From Chryseobacterium sp. W4I1 (GTDB lineage Bacteria > Bacteroidota > Bacteroidia > Flavobacteriales > Weeksellaceae): DNA of 64,000 bases. The notes below the pieces were generated by a model. That model searched no databases. It saw nothing but the letters and a program-made list of their open reading frames with translations, and was not told where the DNA came from. The DNA lies in contig NZ_JAUSXQ010000001.1 in NCBI RefSeq assembly GCF_030816115.1, positions 1,674,001 to 1,738,000 on the forward strand. The letters run 5' to 3'. This document shows, one piece after another, positions 42,849-51,590 of the stretch (its first letter is position 1; each line of letters starts with the position of its first letter). A program made the position numbers and the translations under genes.

Positions 42849-43997
42849 ATGAAAAAACTAAGTACATTTTTTGTATTAATTTTATTATTAAAAATCACCA
42901 CAATCATGGCACAGGACAACAAAGCTAAAATACTGGTCCTCATTCATTCAGATAATGGAGGAACCTATGAACTGGCTAAAGAAATAGCATCCGGCATCGA
43001 AAGCAATAAAAATGCTACAGCCATCATTAAACAGGTCAAACAATCCCAAAGCCCAAAACTAAAGAACATTCCCGTAGCTTCAGTAGATGAACTGCCTTCT
43101 TATGATGGAATAGCTTTTGGATCACCCGTCTATTTCGGAAATATAAGTACCGGAATGAGCGAATTTTTATCTAAAACCGTTAATTTATGGACCAATCATG
43201 CGCTGGAAGGAATGCCTGCAACCGTTTTTATGTCTGCGGGAAGCGGTGCTGGTAAAGAGCTTGCTCTTAATGCATTCTGGAATTCCTTAGCCGTTCACGG
43301 AATGGTTCTGGTATCAAACGGAATCAGAGGAACCGAAAGTATCAACAAAACAATTCCTCAGGGAAATACGGTTTTAGGCGTAACCAGTATGGCTTCACTG
43401 AAAGATGTGGAAAGGCCCACAAAAGATGAGCGTACATTGGCAGAACTGCAGGGAAGAAACTTTGCGAAAACGGCTTTGGCGCTTAAAGGAACATTCACTA
43501 AAAAAGAAACTGTACCTGTACTGGAAGAACAAAATCCAAAAGATATTGAAGCGACTTTAAAACAGAAAAATCTTGTTCTTCCACAGGTTCCAAAACCGGC
43601 AGGAAATTATAAACCGTTTGTACGTTCCGGAAATTTGGTATTCATCAATCAGGTGGCTTTGAAAGAAGGAGAAATTTTAAATCCCGGAAAATTAGGAGTG
43701 GATGTAAATGAACAGCAGGTAAAAGAGGCTACGAAAGCCACAATGCTTAACGTTATAGCGGTTTTAAAAGAAGCGGTAGGTGGGGATCTCAGCAAAGTTA
43801 AACAATGTGTACAGCTGACCGGAATTTTCAACACAAAAGAGGACTACACTAAACATGCTGAGCTGATGAACATTGCATCAGACCTTACTGTAGAAGTTTT
43901 TGGAGAGAAAGGAAAACATGCGAGAGCCACTTTAGGAGCTTCATCTATTCCTGTGAATTCTTCTGTAGAAATACAGGCCATATTTGAAGTGGAGTAG
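42849..43997 (+). CDS. exported flavodoxin-like protein fused to a RidA domain
   Basis: 382 residues. An N-terminal signal peptide (MKKLSTFFVLILLLK...IMAQ, about 20 residues) is followed by a WrbA-like flavodoxin domain (about 27-200): ILVLIHSDNGGTYELAKEIASG as the FMN phosphate loop (shown here in two parts, ILVLIHSDNGG and TYELAKEIASG), FGSPVYFGNIS, and FMSAGSGAGKE. The C-terminal domain (about 250-382) is a RidA/YjgF trimer fold with FVRSGNLVFINQV and the conserved Arg in HARATLGASSIP. RidA proteins deaminate reactive enamines or imines. The pairing with a flavodoxin, and export, are unusual. Confidence 0.82.
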   Translation: MKKLSTFFVLILLLKITTIMAQDNKAKILVLIHSDNGGTYELAKEIASGIESNKNATAIIKQVKQSQSPKLKNIPVASVDELPSYDGIAFGSPVYFGNISTGMSEFLSKTVNLWTNHALEGMPATVFMSAGSGAGKELALNAFWNSLAVHGMVLVSNGIRGTESINKTIPQGNTVLGVTSMASLKDVERPTKDERTLAELQGRNFAKTALALKGTFTKKETVPVLEEQNPKDIEATLKQKNLVLPQVPKPAGNYKPFVRSGNLVFINQVALKEGEILNPGKLGVDVNEQQVKEATKATMLNVIAVLKEAVGGDLSKVKQCVQLTGIFNTKEDYTKHAELMNIASDLTVEVFGEKGKHARATLGASSIPVNSSVEIQAIFEVE

Positions 43998-44157
43998 GTC
44001 GTTCCAAATTATGCAGATCTGTTTTATTTATCGGGTTTGTGAGAAGGTAAATTGAAGTTAGTTAAACACTTAGATTTACAGATTGAGTAGTTTTTTATCT
44101 TTACCTATTTTTCTAAATTGAGTTTCAGGATGTCCACTAGGATATGAAAAACTAAAA

Positions 44158-44193
44158 ATCCTGGTATCTGAGCATCTCAGATCTACCAGGATT
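44158..44193 (+). terminator. terminator-like hairpin downstream of flavodoxin-RidA
   Basis: Long stem with arms ATCCTGGTA / TACCAGGAT and inner CTGAG / CTCAG, followed by TATTTTAAT. It lies about 160 bp after the stop. Confidence 0.6.
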
Positions 44194-44213
44194 ATTTTAA
44201 TATTTATGTTATA

Positions 44214-44246
44214 AAAATTCGGCTTCGATTCTCGAAGCCGAATTTT
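44214..44246. terminator. bidirectional terminator
   Basis: A 14-bp perfect stem (AAAATTCGGCTTCG and its complement) with a 5-nt loop, just past the stop of the PPOX-fold gene. Confidence 0.85.
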
Positions 44247-44249
44247 ATT

Positions 44250-44756
44250 TTATACAACGGCATTTCCTTCCACGCCGTCAGAATTATTAGTTTTAATTCC
44301 TGTCACTGCGGAAGCCACAAAACTTAATAAACTAACTAGTTTCCCTGCTTTGGTATCCCAATAGTAGGTTTCTTTAGGTTCTACACGGATAATGGTAACA
44401 TCCGGATCATCTTTTCCATCAAACCATGCCTTCGCCATTGGCGACCATTTTTCTTCGATGGTAGCTTTGTCTTTATAGACAGATGCCTGCCCGTAAACAG
44501 AAAGATACTGAGAATCACTGTTATTCATAAAGAATAGCTGTACCCGGCGGTCTTCTTTTATTTCAAAATTTTTATTGCTTGTTCCACTGCTGATAAACCA
44601 TAAATTTCCGCTTTCATCTGTTTCCTGCAGAGTCATAGGACGAGAATTTACGGGAATGGTTTCAAGTTCAGTACAGAACATACATATTCTTGCTTTTTCA
44701 GAAAGTTCCTTAATCTTTTTAATGGCTTCGAGGTGAGCTAAATTTTGTGTTGACAT
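44250..44756 (-). CDS. pyridoxamine 5'-phosphate oxidase-fold general stress protein
   Basis: 168 residues from ATG 44756 (MSTQNLAHLEAI); the frame is open 16 codons further up. It has the split beta-barrel of flavin-binding PPOX-like proteins: CMFCTELETIPVNSRPMTLQ, NLWFISSGTSNKNFEI, VQLFFMNNSDSQYLSVYGQ, and a Trp-rich end. It is closest in pattern to general stress protein 26, which binds FMN or FAD, and not to PdxH. Function is unknown. Confidence 0.82.
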   Translation of the reverse strand: MSTQNLAHLEAIKKIKELSEKARICMFCTELETIPVNSRPMTLQETDESGNLWFISSGTSNKNFEIKEDRRVQLFFMNNSDSQYLSVYGQASVYKDKATIEEKWSPMAKAWFDGKDDPDVTIIRVEPKETYYWDTKAGKLVSLLSFVASAVTGIKTNNSDGVEGNAVV

Positions 44757-44941
44757 AATATAATATTTTAGTGATTGATTTAGAATAAAGAGTGAATGTA
44801 TCATTCAGTGTAGCAGGCATAATTCAAAAATCTAACCAAAAACGAAATAATTTCAATATTTTTCTATAAAAGACCTTTGTTTTAAATTATTTTTATTGAT
44901 AGATGATAAAACTGAAAATGAGCATAGTGCTCAGAAATAAT

Positions 44942-44975
44942 TACTTTTGTTAAATAATTCTTTTACAAAAGAATT
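44942..44975 (+). promoter_or_regulatory. promoter and palindrome of the antiporter gene
   Basis: TACTTTTG (44942-44949) matches TAnnTTTG. AATTCTTTT-AC-AAAAGAATT (44956-44975) is a perfect inverted repeat starting at the predicted transcription start and ending 26 bp before ATG 45002. It could be an operator or a 5' leader hairpin. Confidence 0.45.
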
Positions 44976-45001
44976 CAACAATCTGAATACGATATAACCT
45001 G

Positions 45002-46240
45002 ATGGAAAACTATGCTGTCATTTTAGTGATTATGGCCTTAATGATCGGAATATCTGGCCTGGCAGGAAAAATAAAAATCCCTGTCCCTATGCTGCTGTTA
45101 ATTGCAGGTATTTTAATAGGTTTTGTCCCGGCTATGCCTGAAATTGAGATCAATCCAGAGATTATTATGCTGTTGTTTCTGCCGCCATTATTGTATGATG
45201 CCGCATTCAATATTTCTTTTCAGCAGTTTAAAACCAATATCAATACCATTGGAACATTAGCGATAGGATTAGTGTTCTTAACCACGGCAGGTATTGCCGT
45301 TATCGCATATTATGTCATTCCGGGAATGACCTGGCCACTGGCTTTTGTGCTGGGTTCTATCCTGTCAGCTACGGACGCTGTAGCAGCAGTAGGGGTTACA
45401 AAAGGATTGGGTCTTTCCCATAAAACAATGACTATATTGGAAGGGGAGAGCCTCATCAATGATGCTTCAGCTTTGGTTGCCTATCGCTTTGCTGTGGCTG
45501 CTGTTACCGGAATAAGTTTTGTCACCTGGAAAGCATCATTGGAATTTTTTGTTGTGTTGGGGGGCGGATTTCTTATTGGCTGGATTATTTTTAAAACATT
45601 AGCACTCACGATCGGATTTTTCCGAAGCGATGCAATGGTGGTCAACAGTCTCATCCTTTTAATGCCTTTCGTCACTTATCTTATTGCAGAGCATTTCAAT
45701 GTTTCCGGGGTTATTGCTGTAGTTGTTCTCGGTTTGGGAATGTCCAGGCTCAGCAGAAATAAATTTCCGGATCGTGTGAAAGAACAGTCCAGGAATTTCT
45801 GGGACATTATTATTTTCCTGCTCAATGGACTTATCTTCTTATTAATTGGCCTTGAATTTCCAATTATCCTAAAAAAAATACCCCATATTCAGATATGGAC
45901 TTATGCAGGTTATGCAGCTGTGATTGTTTTGGTCACCCTGCTGATCAGGATGGCAAGGGTATATTTGCAACAGTTCAATCTTCAGAAAGCTTTTCAGGGT
46001 AAAAGGAAAATCAGTGAGGAAGCATTATTTGATTCAAAAACCAGTTTTGTCATCACCTGGTCCGGAATGCGTGGAATTGTATCTTTAGCAATTGCTCTGG
46101 GACTTCCCGCGACATTAAACGACGGCGAGCCTTTCCCCTTACGTAATGAAATGATCTTCCTGTCCATAGCAGTTGTCTTAATCTCACTTTTAGGACAGGG
46201 ACTTACCTTACCATGGATCATAAAAAAACTGAAGTTATAA
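45002..46240 (+). CDS. Na+/H+ antiporter of the CPA1 family
   Basis: 412 residues with about twelve membrane helices. CPA1 signatures are FLPPLLYDAAFNISF, SILSATDAVAAVGVTKGLG (with the ND-type ion site in GESLINDASALVAYRFA) and WSGMRGIVSLAIALGLP. The protein lacks a long C-terminal cytoplasmic tail. It exchanges Na+ or K+ for protons and supports pH and salt tolerance. An AraC gene follows 2 bp later. Confidence 0.9.
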   Translation: MENYAVILVIMALMIGISGLAGKIKIPVPMLLLIAGILIGFVPAMPEIEINPEIIMLLFLPPLLYDAAFNISFQQFKTNINTIGTLAIGLVFLTTAGIAVIAYYVIPGMTWPLAFVLGSILSATDAVAAVGVTKGLGLSHKTMTILEGESLINDASALVAYRFAVAAVTGISFVTWKASLEFFVVLGGGFLIGWIIFKTLALTIGFFRSDAMVVNSLILLMPFVTYLIAEHFNVSGVIAVVVLGLGMSRLSRNKFPDRVKEQSRNFWDIIIFLLNGLIFLLIGLEFPIILKKIPHIQIWTYAGYAAVIVLVTLLIRMARVYLQQFNLQKAFQGKRKISEEALFDSKTSFVITWSGMRGIVSLAIALGLPATLNDGEPFPLRNEMIFLSIAVVLISLLGQGLTLPWIIKKLKL

Positions 46241-46242
46241 TC

Positions 46243-47043
46243 ATGCAAATAGCTCCTCCCAAGCAGCTGGCATGCTATATCAAACATTATATATTTTTAG
46301 AGAATAGCAAAGATGCTGTTAAGAAATTACGCCTGTTTGCAGATGGTAACACTGGTTTAATCATTTCTTCTGATATCCATATGCAGGATGATTCAGATCA
46401 ATACCTTCCGCTATCTTTTTTTTATGGACAGCCTACGCAGTATAAAAATCTGACTACAAAAGGGACATTTTCTTTATTAGCGGTTGTATTTCAGCCTTAT
46501 TTTTTCAACCTGCTTTTTGATGTATCTGCCAAAGAAATTAAAAATGAGATCATTTCGGCTTCAGATATTGTGAAGGAACAGCTGATGCCTTTTCAGGAGA
46601 GCCTTTATAAAAAAGAAGATCCCCAATCTATCATAATGGCATTAAATGCTTACTTTTTTCAGCTTATTTCAAAGAAAAGAAATCAGGATTCATGGTTGAT
46701 ACAAGCCCAGCAATATATGCTTCAAAACAAAGGTGCCTTGTCTTTGAAAGAGCTTGAACATTTTACAGGGTATTCTGAACGGCATATTGAACGAAAGTTT
46801 GAAGATCATATCGGAATATCACCTAAAAAATACAATACAATTCTCAGGCTTCATCATTTTTTAAGCCTGATGAAAAATAATACTGATTATCAAACCATGA
46901 CCGGTATTTCTTATGAAGCAGGATATTTTGACCAGTCTCATCTGATCAGAGAATTTAAAAACACAATTGGGCTGACTCCTAACCAATATCTGAAAACAGA
47001 AAATAAGCTGGCCGTAAATTTCATAGAACTTCCATACCATTAG
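46243..47043 (+). CDS. AraC-family regulator linked to the antiporter
   Basis: 266 residues from ATG 46243 (MQIAPPKQLACYIKHYIF), 2 bp after the antiporter stop; the open frame also extends into the antiporter gene. The N-terminal part is of the DUF6597-like type often found in Bacteroidota AraC proteins. The C-terminal AraC HTH reads LSLKELEHFTGYSERHIERKF and ISYEAGYFDQSHLIREFKN, ending with GLTPNQYL. Its co-transcription with nhaP suggests that it tunes ion or pH response. Confidence 0.82.
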   Translation: MQIAPPKQLACYIKHYIFLENSKDAVKKLRLFADGNTGLIISSDIHMQDDSDQYLPLSFFYGQPTQYKNLTTKGTFSLLAVVFQPYFFNLLFDVSAKEIKNEIISASDIVKEQLMPFQESLYKKEDPQSIIMALNAYFFQLISKKRNQDSWLIQAQQYMLQNKGALSLKELEHFTGYSERHIERKFEDHIGISPKKYNTILRLHHFLSLMKNNTDYQTMTGISYEAGYFDQSHLIREFKNTIGLTPNQYLKTENKLAVNFIELPYH

Positions 47044-47101
47044 AATGTCGGTTTTTTACAATTTCTGAAAGATCAGGCTGCCTAATTTTGCTGAAAAAAG
47101 T

Positions 47102-48049
47102 ATGAACAATCTCAAAATTTCTACAGCACAATTTGAAAATAAAAGTGGTGACAAAGACTACAATCTCTCGGTTATAGAGAAATTAGCAGCAGAAGCAGCA
47201 GCCAAAGGTTCTCAGGTTATTGCTTTCCATGAATGTTCAATTACAGGATATACTTTTGCGAGAAAGCTTTCCAGAGAGCAGATGATTGATATAGCAGAAC
47301 TTATACCTGAGGGAAAAAGCATTCAAAGATTACAGAATATTGCAGCTCGATACAATATTACTATTCTTGCCGGATTATTTGAAAAAGATGAGCATGACAA
47401 CCTTTTCAAAGCGTATGTTTGTGTTGATAAAACCGGACTGAAAGCCAGGTACCGAAAGCTCCACCCATTTATCAATCCTCACCTGACTCCCGGAAATCAA
47501 TACTGTATTTTTGATATTGAAGGCTGGAAATGTGGTATTCTGATCTGCTATGACAATAATATTATCGAAAATGTGAGAACGACGAGACTTTTGGGAGCCA
47601 ATATTATCTTTATGCCGCACGTCACGATGTGCACCTCTTCTACAAGACCGGGAGCAGGATTTGTAGATCCGGAATTATGGCAGAACAGGGAAACCGATCC
47701 TACATCACTTCGTTTAGAATTTGATGGGATGAAAGGAAGAGACTGGCTCATGAAATGGCTGCCTGCAAGAGCGTATGATAACGGAATCTATGTTGTTTTT
47801 TCCAATCCTGTCGGGATGGATGATGACCAGCTTAAAAATGGCTGCTCCATGGTCATTGATCCTTTTGGAGATATTATCACAGAATGTCGCTCGTTTGAAG
47901 ACAGCTTTGAAACCGCTGTTATTACTCCTGAAAAACTTACTCAAGCCGGAGGAAACAGATATATAAAAGCAAGACGTCCGGAATTGTACAGGCATATTAT
48001 TGGAATGGAGCATCATTCTGAACAGAAAGTAGTCTGGCTGAAAAATTAA
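47102..48049 (+). CDS. nitrilase-superfamily carbon-nitrogen hydrolase
   Basis: 315 residues with the full catalytic triad: E44 (AFHECSITGY), K119 (ARYRKLHPFI) and C149 (KCGILICYDNN). The family hydrolyses nitriles, amides or carbamoyl groups. The order and the GANIIFMPHVTM block place it near aliphatic amidase/N-carbamoyl-type members, but the substrate is not clear. It has no signal peptide and a terminator follows. Confidence 0.85.
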   Translation: MNNLKISTAQFENKSGDKDYNLSVIEKLAAEAAAKGSQVIAFHECSITGYTFARKLSREQMIDIAELIPEGKSIQRLQNIAARYNITILAGLFEKDEHDNLFKAYVCVDKTGLKARYRKLHPFINPHLTPGNQYCIFDIEGWKCGILICYDNNIIENVRTTRLLGANIIFMPHVTMCTSSTRPGAGFVDPELWQNRETDPTSLRLEFDGMKGRDWLMKWLPARAYDNGIYVVFSNPVGMDDDQLKNGCSMVIDPFGDIITECRSFEDSFETAVITPEKLTQAGGNRYIKARRPELYRHIIGMEHHSEQKVVWLKN

Positions 48050-48063
48050 GAATTGGAAGATAT

Positions 48064-48096
48064 CCTTGTCAGGGTTTAAAACTTGACAAGGGTTTT
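48064..48096 (+). terminator. nitrilase gene terminator
   Basis: Arms CCTTGTCA / TGACAAGG with a 12-nt loop, followed by GTTTTTC. Confidence 0.75.
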
Positions 48097-48109
48097 TCTC
48101 AATACTTTT

Positions 48110-48412
48110 TCATAATCTACTGAGGATCTTTTTATCAATGTAGAATGTTCCGAAAGGGATAAAACATGCCAGAATCACTTTCCAGGTGATTTCTTTAAAT
48201 TTCCAGTTTTGCTCAACACCTACACTTAAAGTATTAAACAGGAAAAGTAGAAATAATGTTCCATGAATGGGTCCTATCATCCTTACCAAGGCAGGATTAT
48301 CAAGCCAATACTTCATAGGAACGGCAATGAAAACTAAAGTCAATAGAGAGATTCCTTCCAGGATAGCCAGAATTCTCAGGCGGCCGATTTTTGTTTTTAA
48401 TAAATGTATCAT
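48110..48412 (-). CDS. DUF3817 membrane protein
   Basis: 100 residues from ATG 48412 (MIHLLKTKIGRLRILAILEG). Three hydrophobic helices are seen, with the DUF3817 pattern EGISLLTLVFIAVPMKYW and IGPIHGTLFLLFLFNTL. The frame is continuous with the frameshifted upstream gene, which gives a single 254-codon frame, but the natural gene boundary lies here. Its start is 2 bp after the stop of that gene in its intact frame. Function is unknown. Confidence 0.78.
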   Translation of the reverse strand: MIHLLKTKIGRLRILAILEGISLLTLVFIAVPMKYWLDNPALVRMIGPIHGTLFLLFLFNTLSVGVEQNWKFKEITWKVILACFIPFGTFYIDKKILSRL

Positions 48413-48414
48413 AA

Positions 48415-48874
48415 TTATCTGAAATAGGGTCTGTTGGCAAGAGGAGAGAATGGCCACGGAATGGCAATGAAAATGACAGCTAAAGCAATAGTGAACCAGA
48501 CCAGCATCGTCTTGAAATTTTTCTCTGTCCGTTTCTTTTCTTTTCGCTAAAGCTGAACCTGCGGTGATCAGGATAATAGCCGTGATCATCATCAGAATAT
48601 GAATCATTCCGAAGAATACCAGATCTAAAGATGCTTTAGCCTCGCCGAAGTTTTTCCAGAAATATTTTACAATAGGACTTTTAGAATATAAAATAATTCC
48701 CAGGACCAATTGTACATGAGCAAAGGTGGCGGTCCAGTGCCTGGCTGCATTATCCGTTTTAGAAAATTGTTTACGATGATAAAATCCTTTAAAAGAGATC
48801 CAGATCGCATAAATAAGACTTAATAAAACAACCCATCTGAAGAGGGAATGGAGAAATGTAATACTTTGGTACAT
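48415..48874 (-). pseudogene. membrane protein gene with a frameshift
   Basis: The first 113 codons (MYQSITFLHSLFRWVVLLSL...) encode two to three membrane helices and a conserved HVQLVLGIILYSKSP block. At about 48515-48541, in an A/G-rich run, the coding frame shifts by one. The other frame then reads KTMLVWFTIALAVIFIAIP and PFSPLANRPYFR with a stop at 48417, a convincing last helix. As written, the frame instead runs into the DUF3817 gene. One indel explains it; sequencing error and real mutation cannot be told apart. Confidence 0.6.
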
Positions 48875-48893
48875 CAGTATTTTTTTAGTGATC

Positions 48894-48932
48894 CAAAGAT
48901 ATAATAAAAAACATACTGATTAGTATGTTTTT
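48894..48932 (-). promoter_or_regulatory. operator and promoter of the membrane operon
   Basis: Minus strand -7 element TATCTTTG lies at 48894-48901. Directly upstream is a perfect inverted repeat with 11-bp arms (AAAAACATACT / AGTATGTTTTT, 4-bp spacer, 48907-48932), in the place of the -33 to -7 spacer. It could also end the TetR transcript, whose stop is at 48943. The TetR protein is the obvious binding partner. Confidence 0.6.
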
Positions 48933-48942
48933 GAGGAAAAAA

Positions 48943-49533
48943 TTATTCCAAAGACTTGAAATAAGCTTTAAGACCTTTTAAATAAACCAGATACACCGAT
49001 TTTGAATTTTCCAGTTTGCCTAAATTCCGGACACCCCAATAACCGGACATTACAAAAACAGCAATTTCTTTGGCATTAATATCCTCTTTTACAGAACCTT
49101 TTTTCTTGCCTTCTTCAATACAGGTGATTATAGCGTTTTCCCATCTTGAAGAAAGTTCATTAAGAGCTTTTGTAAAATCTATATGCCAGGGAGCCATCTC
49201 CTGGGTGAAATTGGAGGCAGGGCAACCGTATTCAACCTTTAGAAAATCGTTTTCCATTAGAATACCGTATACCAAATGATAAATACTCTCCAGTGGATGA
49301 TCAGTATTTTGAAGAGGTTCAATAAAAGTGCTTTTAAAACTGTTTTTCAAAAGTTCATTAATGATCGCCAGTCCCATTTCATCTTTGGTTTTAAAATGAT
49401 AATAGAACGCTCCTTTCGTCACCTGGGTTGTAGCGATAATCTCATCAATGCTGGTCGTTTGATAACCCTTTGTGTAGATGAGCTCAAAGGCTTTCTGAAG
49501 AATATTCAGGCGGGTAACTTCTGATTTTTTCAT
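48943..49533 (-). CDS. TetR-family regulator
   Basis: 196 residues. The N-terminal HTH reads ILQKAFELIYTKGYQTTSIDEI and TTQVTKGAFYYHFKTKDEMGL; the C-terminal ligand domain is helical with one Cys in EYGCPASNFTQEM, a TetR subtype often regulating aldehyde or quinone response genes. It precedes the membrane operon on the same strand, with a palindrome between them. Confidence 0.87.
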   Translation of the reverse strand: MKKSEVTRLNILQKAFELIYTKGYQTTSIDEIIATTQVTKGAFYYHFKTKDEMGLAIINELLKNSFKSTFIEPLQNTDHPLESIYHLVYGILMENDFLKVEYGCPASNFTQEMAPWHIDFTKALNELSSRWENAIITCIEEGKKKGSVKEDINAKEIAVFVMSGYWGVRNLGKLENSKSVYLVYLKGLKAYFKSLE

Positions 49534-49683
49534 TAAATAAGCTGGTTTTATGCAAAGGAACGGAATTTTTGTTCAAGAAAACAAGCTATTATAATTATGA
49601 TACTACTATACAATTTAAATAATTTTTATAATACAATAATTCATCGGAAATTTGCATAGTCAATTCAACAAAATTATAACGCA

Positions 49684-50898
49684 ATGAATTATCAAAAGGA
49701 AATACAGGTAAAAGCGGAGACTGCTTTAAAAAGTAAAGGTCTTCCGGCAGCATTATGGGCATTAACTATCAGTGCATTTGGAATAGGAACTACAGAATTC
49801 GTTATTGTTGGGCTTCTTCCTACCGTGGCAGGGGATCTTGGAATCAGCATTCCATCAGCAGGACTACTGGTAAGTCTATATGCGATTGGAGTAGCGATCG
49901 GAGCTCCTGTACTGACAGCATTAACGGGGAAAATACCGCGAAAAACCTTGTTGGTTTCCATTATGATATTATTTGTGATAGGAAACGGACTTGCTTCAAT
50001 CGCTCCCGGATTTATCACGCTGATCATGGCCAGAGTTCTTACGGGATTTGCTCACGGGGTTTACTTTTCTATCGGCTCAACCATTGCAGCATCGCTGGTT
50101 CCAGAGGAGAAAAGAGCAACTGCTATTTCAATTATGTTTGCAGGACTTACACTTGCCATTGTAACTGGAGTTCCACTGGGAACTTTTATTGGGCAGCATT
50201 TCGGATGGAGAGCAACTTTTATAGGGGTTTCTATATTAGGAATTATAGGTTTAATTGTCAGTCTTTTACTGGTGCCGAACCATCTTAAAAGCGGTAAAAC
50301 AGCCTCATTAAAAAGTTTGCCCGAAGTACTGGGAAACAGACGTCTGCTCTTTGCATTTTTAATGACTGCAATGGGATACGGAGGAACATTTGTCGTGTTT
50401 ACTTATCTTTCACCCATCTTACAACAAATCACAGGATTTCAGGAATCTACCGTTACTTTGATTCTTCTTATCTATGGAATTGCCATTGCTTTAGGAAACT
50501 TGTTGGGTGGAAAAGTGGCGAATAAAAACCCTCTAAAAGCACTTCTGTGGATGTTTGCAGGACAAGGGTTGATATTGTTGACTTTTTATTTTACGGCAGG
50601 TAATCAAATCTTAAGTATTATCACACTTTTTCTTTTAGGAGGTCTGTCATTTGCTACGGTACCGGGACTTCAGCTCTTGGTAGTACAGATTGCTGAAAAA
50701 GAGCTTCCGGGAACAGAAGATGTATCATCAGGAGTTAATATTGCAGCATTCAATATAGGAATTGCTATTGGCTCTTTTACAGGAGGATTGATTGTAACTT
50801 CTTCTTTGGGACTGGCCAGTACACCTTTGATTGGAGCATTGTTTTTATTAGCTACGGTACTGATCACACTTTACAGTATTCGATTAAATAAAAAATAA
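49684..50898 (+). CDS. MFS exporter (DHA1/AraJ-like)
   Basis: 404 residues with twelve predicted membrane helices. Signatures are FGIGTTEFVIVGLLPTVA (helix 1) and ARVLTGFAHGVYFSIGSTIA, both typical of the AraJ/YdhP-like sugar or drug exporter branch, and the central loop LVPNHLKSGKTASL. Export of arabinose-like sugars or drugs is possible; the substrate is unknown. The gene is divergent from the TetR gene and followed after 49 bp by a Crp-type regulator. Confidence 0.88.
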   Translation: MNYQKEIQVKAETALKSKGLPAALWALTISAFGIGTTEFVIVGLLPTVAGDLGISIPSAGLLVSLYAIGVAIGAPVLTALTGKIPRKTLLVSIMILFVIGNGLASIAPGFITLIMARVLTGFAHGVYFSIGSTIAASLVPEEKRATAISIMFAGLTLAIVTGVPLGTFIGQHFGWRATFIGVSILGIIGLIVSLLLVPNHLKSGKTASLKSLPEVLGNRRLLFAFLMTAMGYGGTFVVFTYLSPILQQITGFQESTVTLILLIYGIAIALGNLLGGKVANKNPLKALLWMFAGQGLILLTFYFTAGNQILSIITLFLLGGLSFATVPGLQLLVVQIAEKELPGTEDVSSGVNIAAFNIGIAIGSFTGGLIVTSSLGLASTPLIGALFLLATVLITLYSIRLNKK

Positions 50899-50922
50899 AT
50901 CCGAAAATTTTATTCAAAATTG

Positions 50923-50930
50923 TACATTTG
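50923..50930 (+). promoter_or_regulatory. -7 element of the TTG-started Crp gene
   Basis: TACATTTG matches TAnnTTTG. Its predicted start near 50937 lies upstream of TTG 50948 and downstream of the MFS stop. Confidence 0.45.
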
Positions 50931-50947
50931 AAATATATATTAGTCTT

Positions 50948-51523
50948 TTGACAGATTTAAAAAAATATATCAACAGTTTAAATCCAGTTTCGGAGATTGG
51001 CTGGGAAGCATTACATCCAATTTTTTCTGAAAAAACACTTTTAAAAGGGGAATTTTTTATAGAGGAAAATCAGGTGGCAACTCAAATTGGTTTTTTGCAG
51101 GAAGGAATCATCCGAGCTTTTTATAGAAGCAGAGAAGGAGTAGAATATAATAAACATTTCTTTGTTTCACCCTGTTTTATTGGCGGATATGCTTCTTTAA
51201 TTACCGGAGCACCCAATCAAATCATCCAACAAGCGTTATCGGATTGTAAAATATTAACGGCTAATTTTTCAAACTTTACAGATCTTTACAAGGACCACCC
51301 GGATATTGAAAGGGTAGCAAGAAAATTAGCAGAAATTTTTTTCGTACAAAAAGAACAACGGGAAATTGAAATTGTATTGCTGGATGCTGATAGGCGTTAC
51401 TTACTTTTTCAAAAACAATTTCCCCAGTTGGAACAGCAGATTCCACAATATCATATTGCTTCGTATTTAGGTGTCACGCCAACACAATTAAGCAGAATCA
51501 GAAGAAAACGTTTAGGCAGGTAA
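50948..51523 (+). CDS. Crp/Fnr-family regulator, TTG start
   Basis: 191 residues with a sensor barrel (KGEFFIEENQVATQIGFLQEG) and C-terminal HTH (HIASYLGVTPTQLSRIRRK). No ATG occurs near the N-terminus; TTG 50948 (MTDLKKYINSL) follows a good -7 element by 17 bp and is chosen. It lies 49 bp after the MFS gene. It resembles the Crp-like regulators common beside single effector genes in this phylum. Confidence 0.82.
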   Translation: MTDLKKYINSLNPVSEIGWEALHPIFSEKTLLKGEFFIEENQVATQIGFLQEGIIRAFYRSREGVEYNKHFFVSPCFIGGYASLITGAPNQIIQQALSDCKILTANFSNFTDLYKDHPDIERVARKLAEIFFVQKEQREIEIVLLDADRRYLLFQKQFPQLEQQIPQYHIASYLGVTPTQLSRIRRKRLGR

Positions 51524-51590
51524 TTTCTTTACCTATGTAAATGGATTTCATTTTGTCAATACTGAAATTTGTATTTCAATAAACAACAAA

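Noticed and set aside
48110..48874. A single 254-residue membrane protein
   Set aside because: The middle 35 residues (QDDAGLVHYCFSC...) are Cys/His-rich nonsense, and the other frame gives a normal last helix and a stop 2 bp before a good ATG. Two genes with one frameshift explain it better.
49755..50288. 177-codon frame inside the MFS gene
   Set aside because: Same-strand shadow with a Cys/Tyr/Ser-rich composition and no membrane segments.
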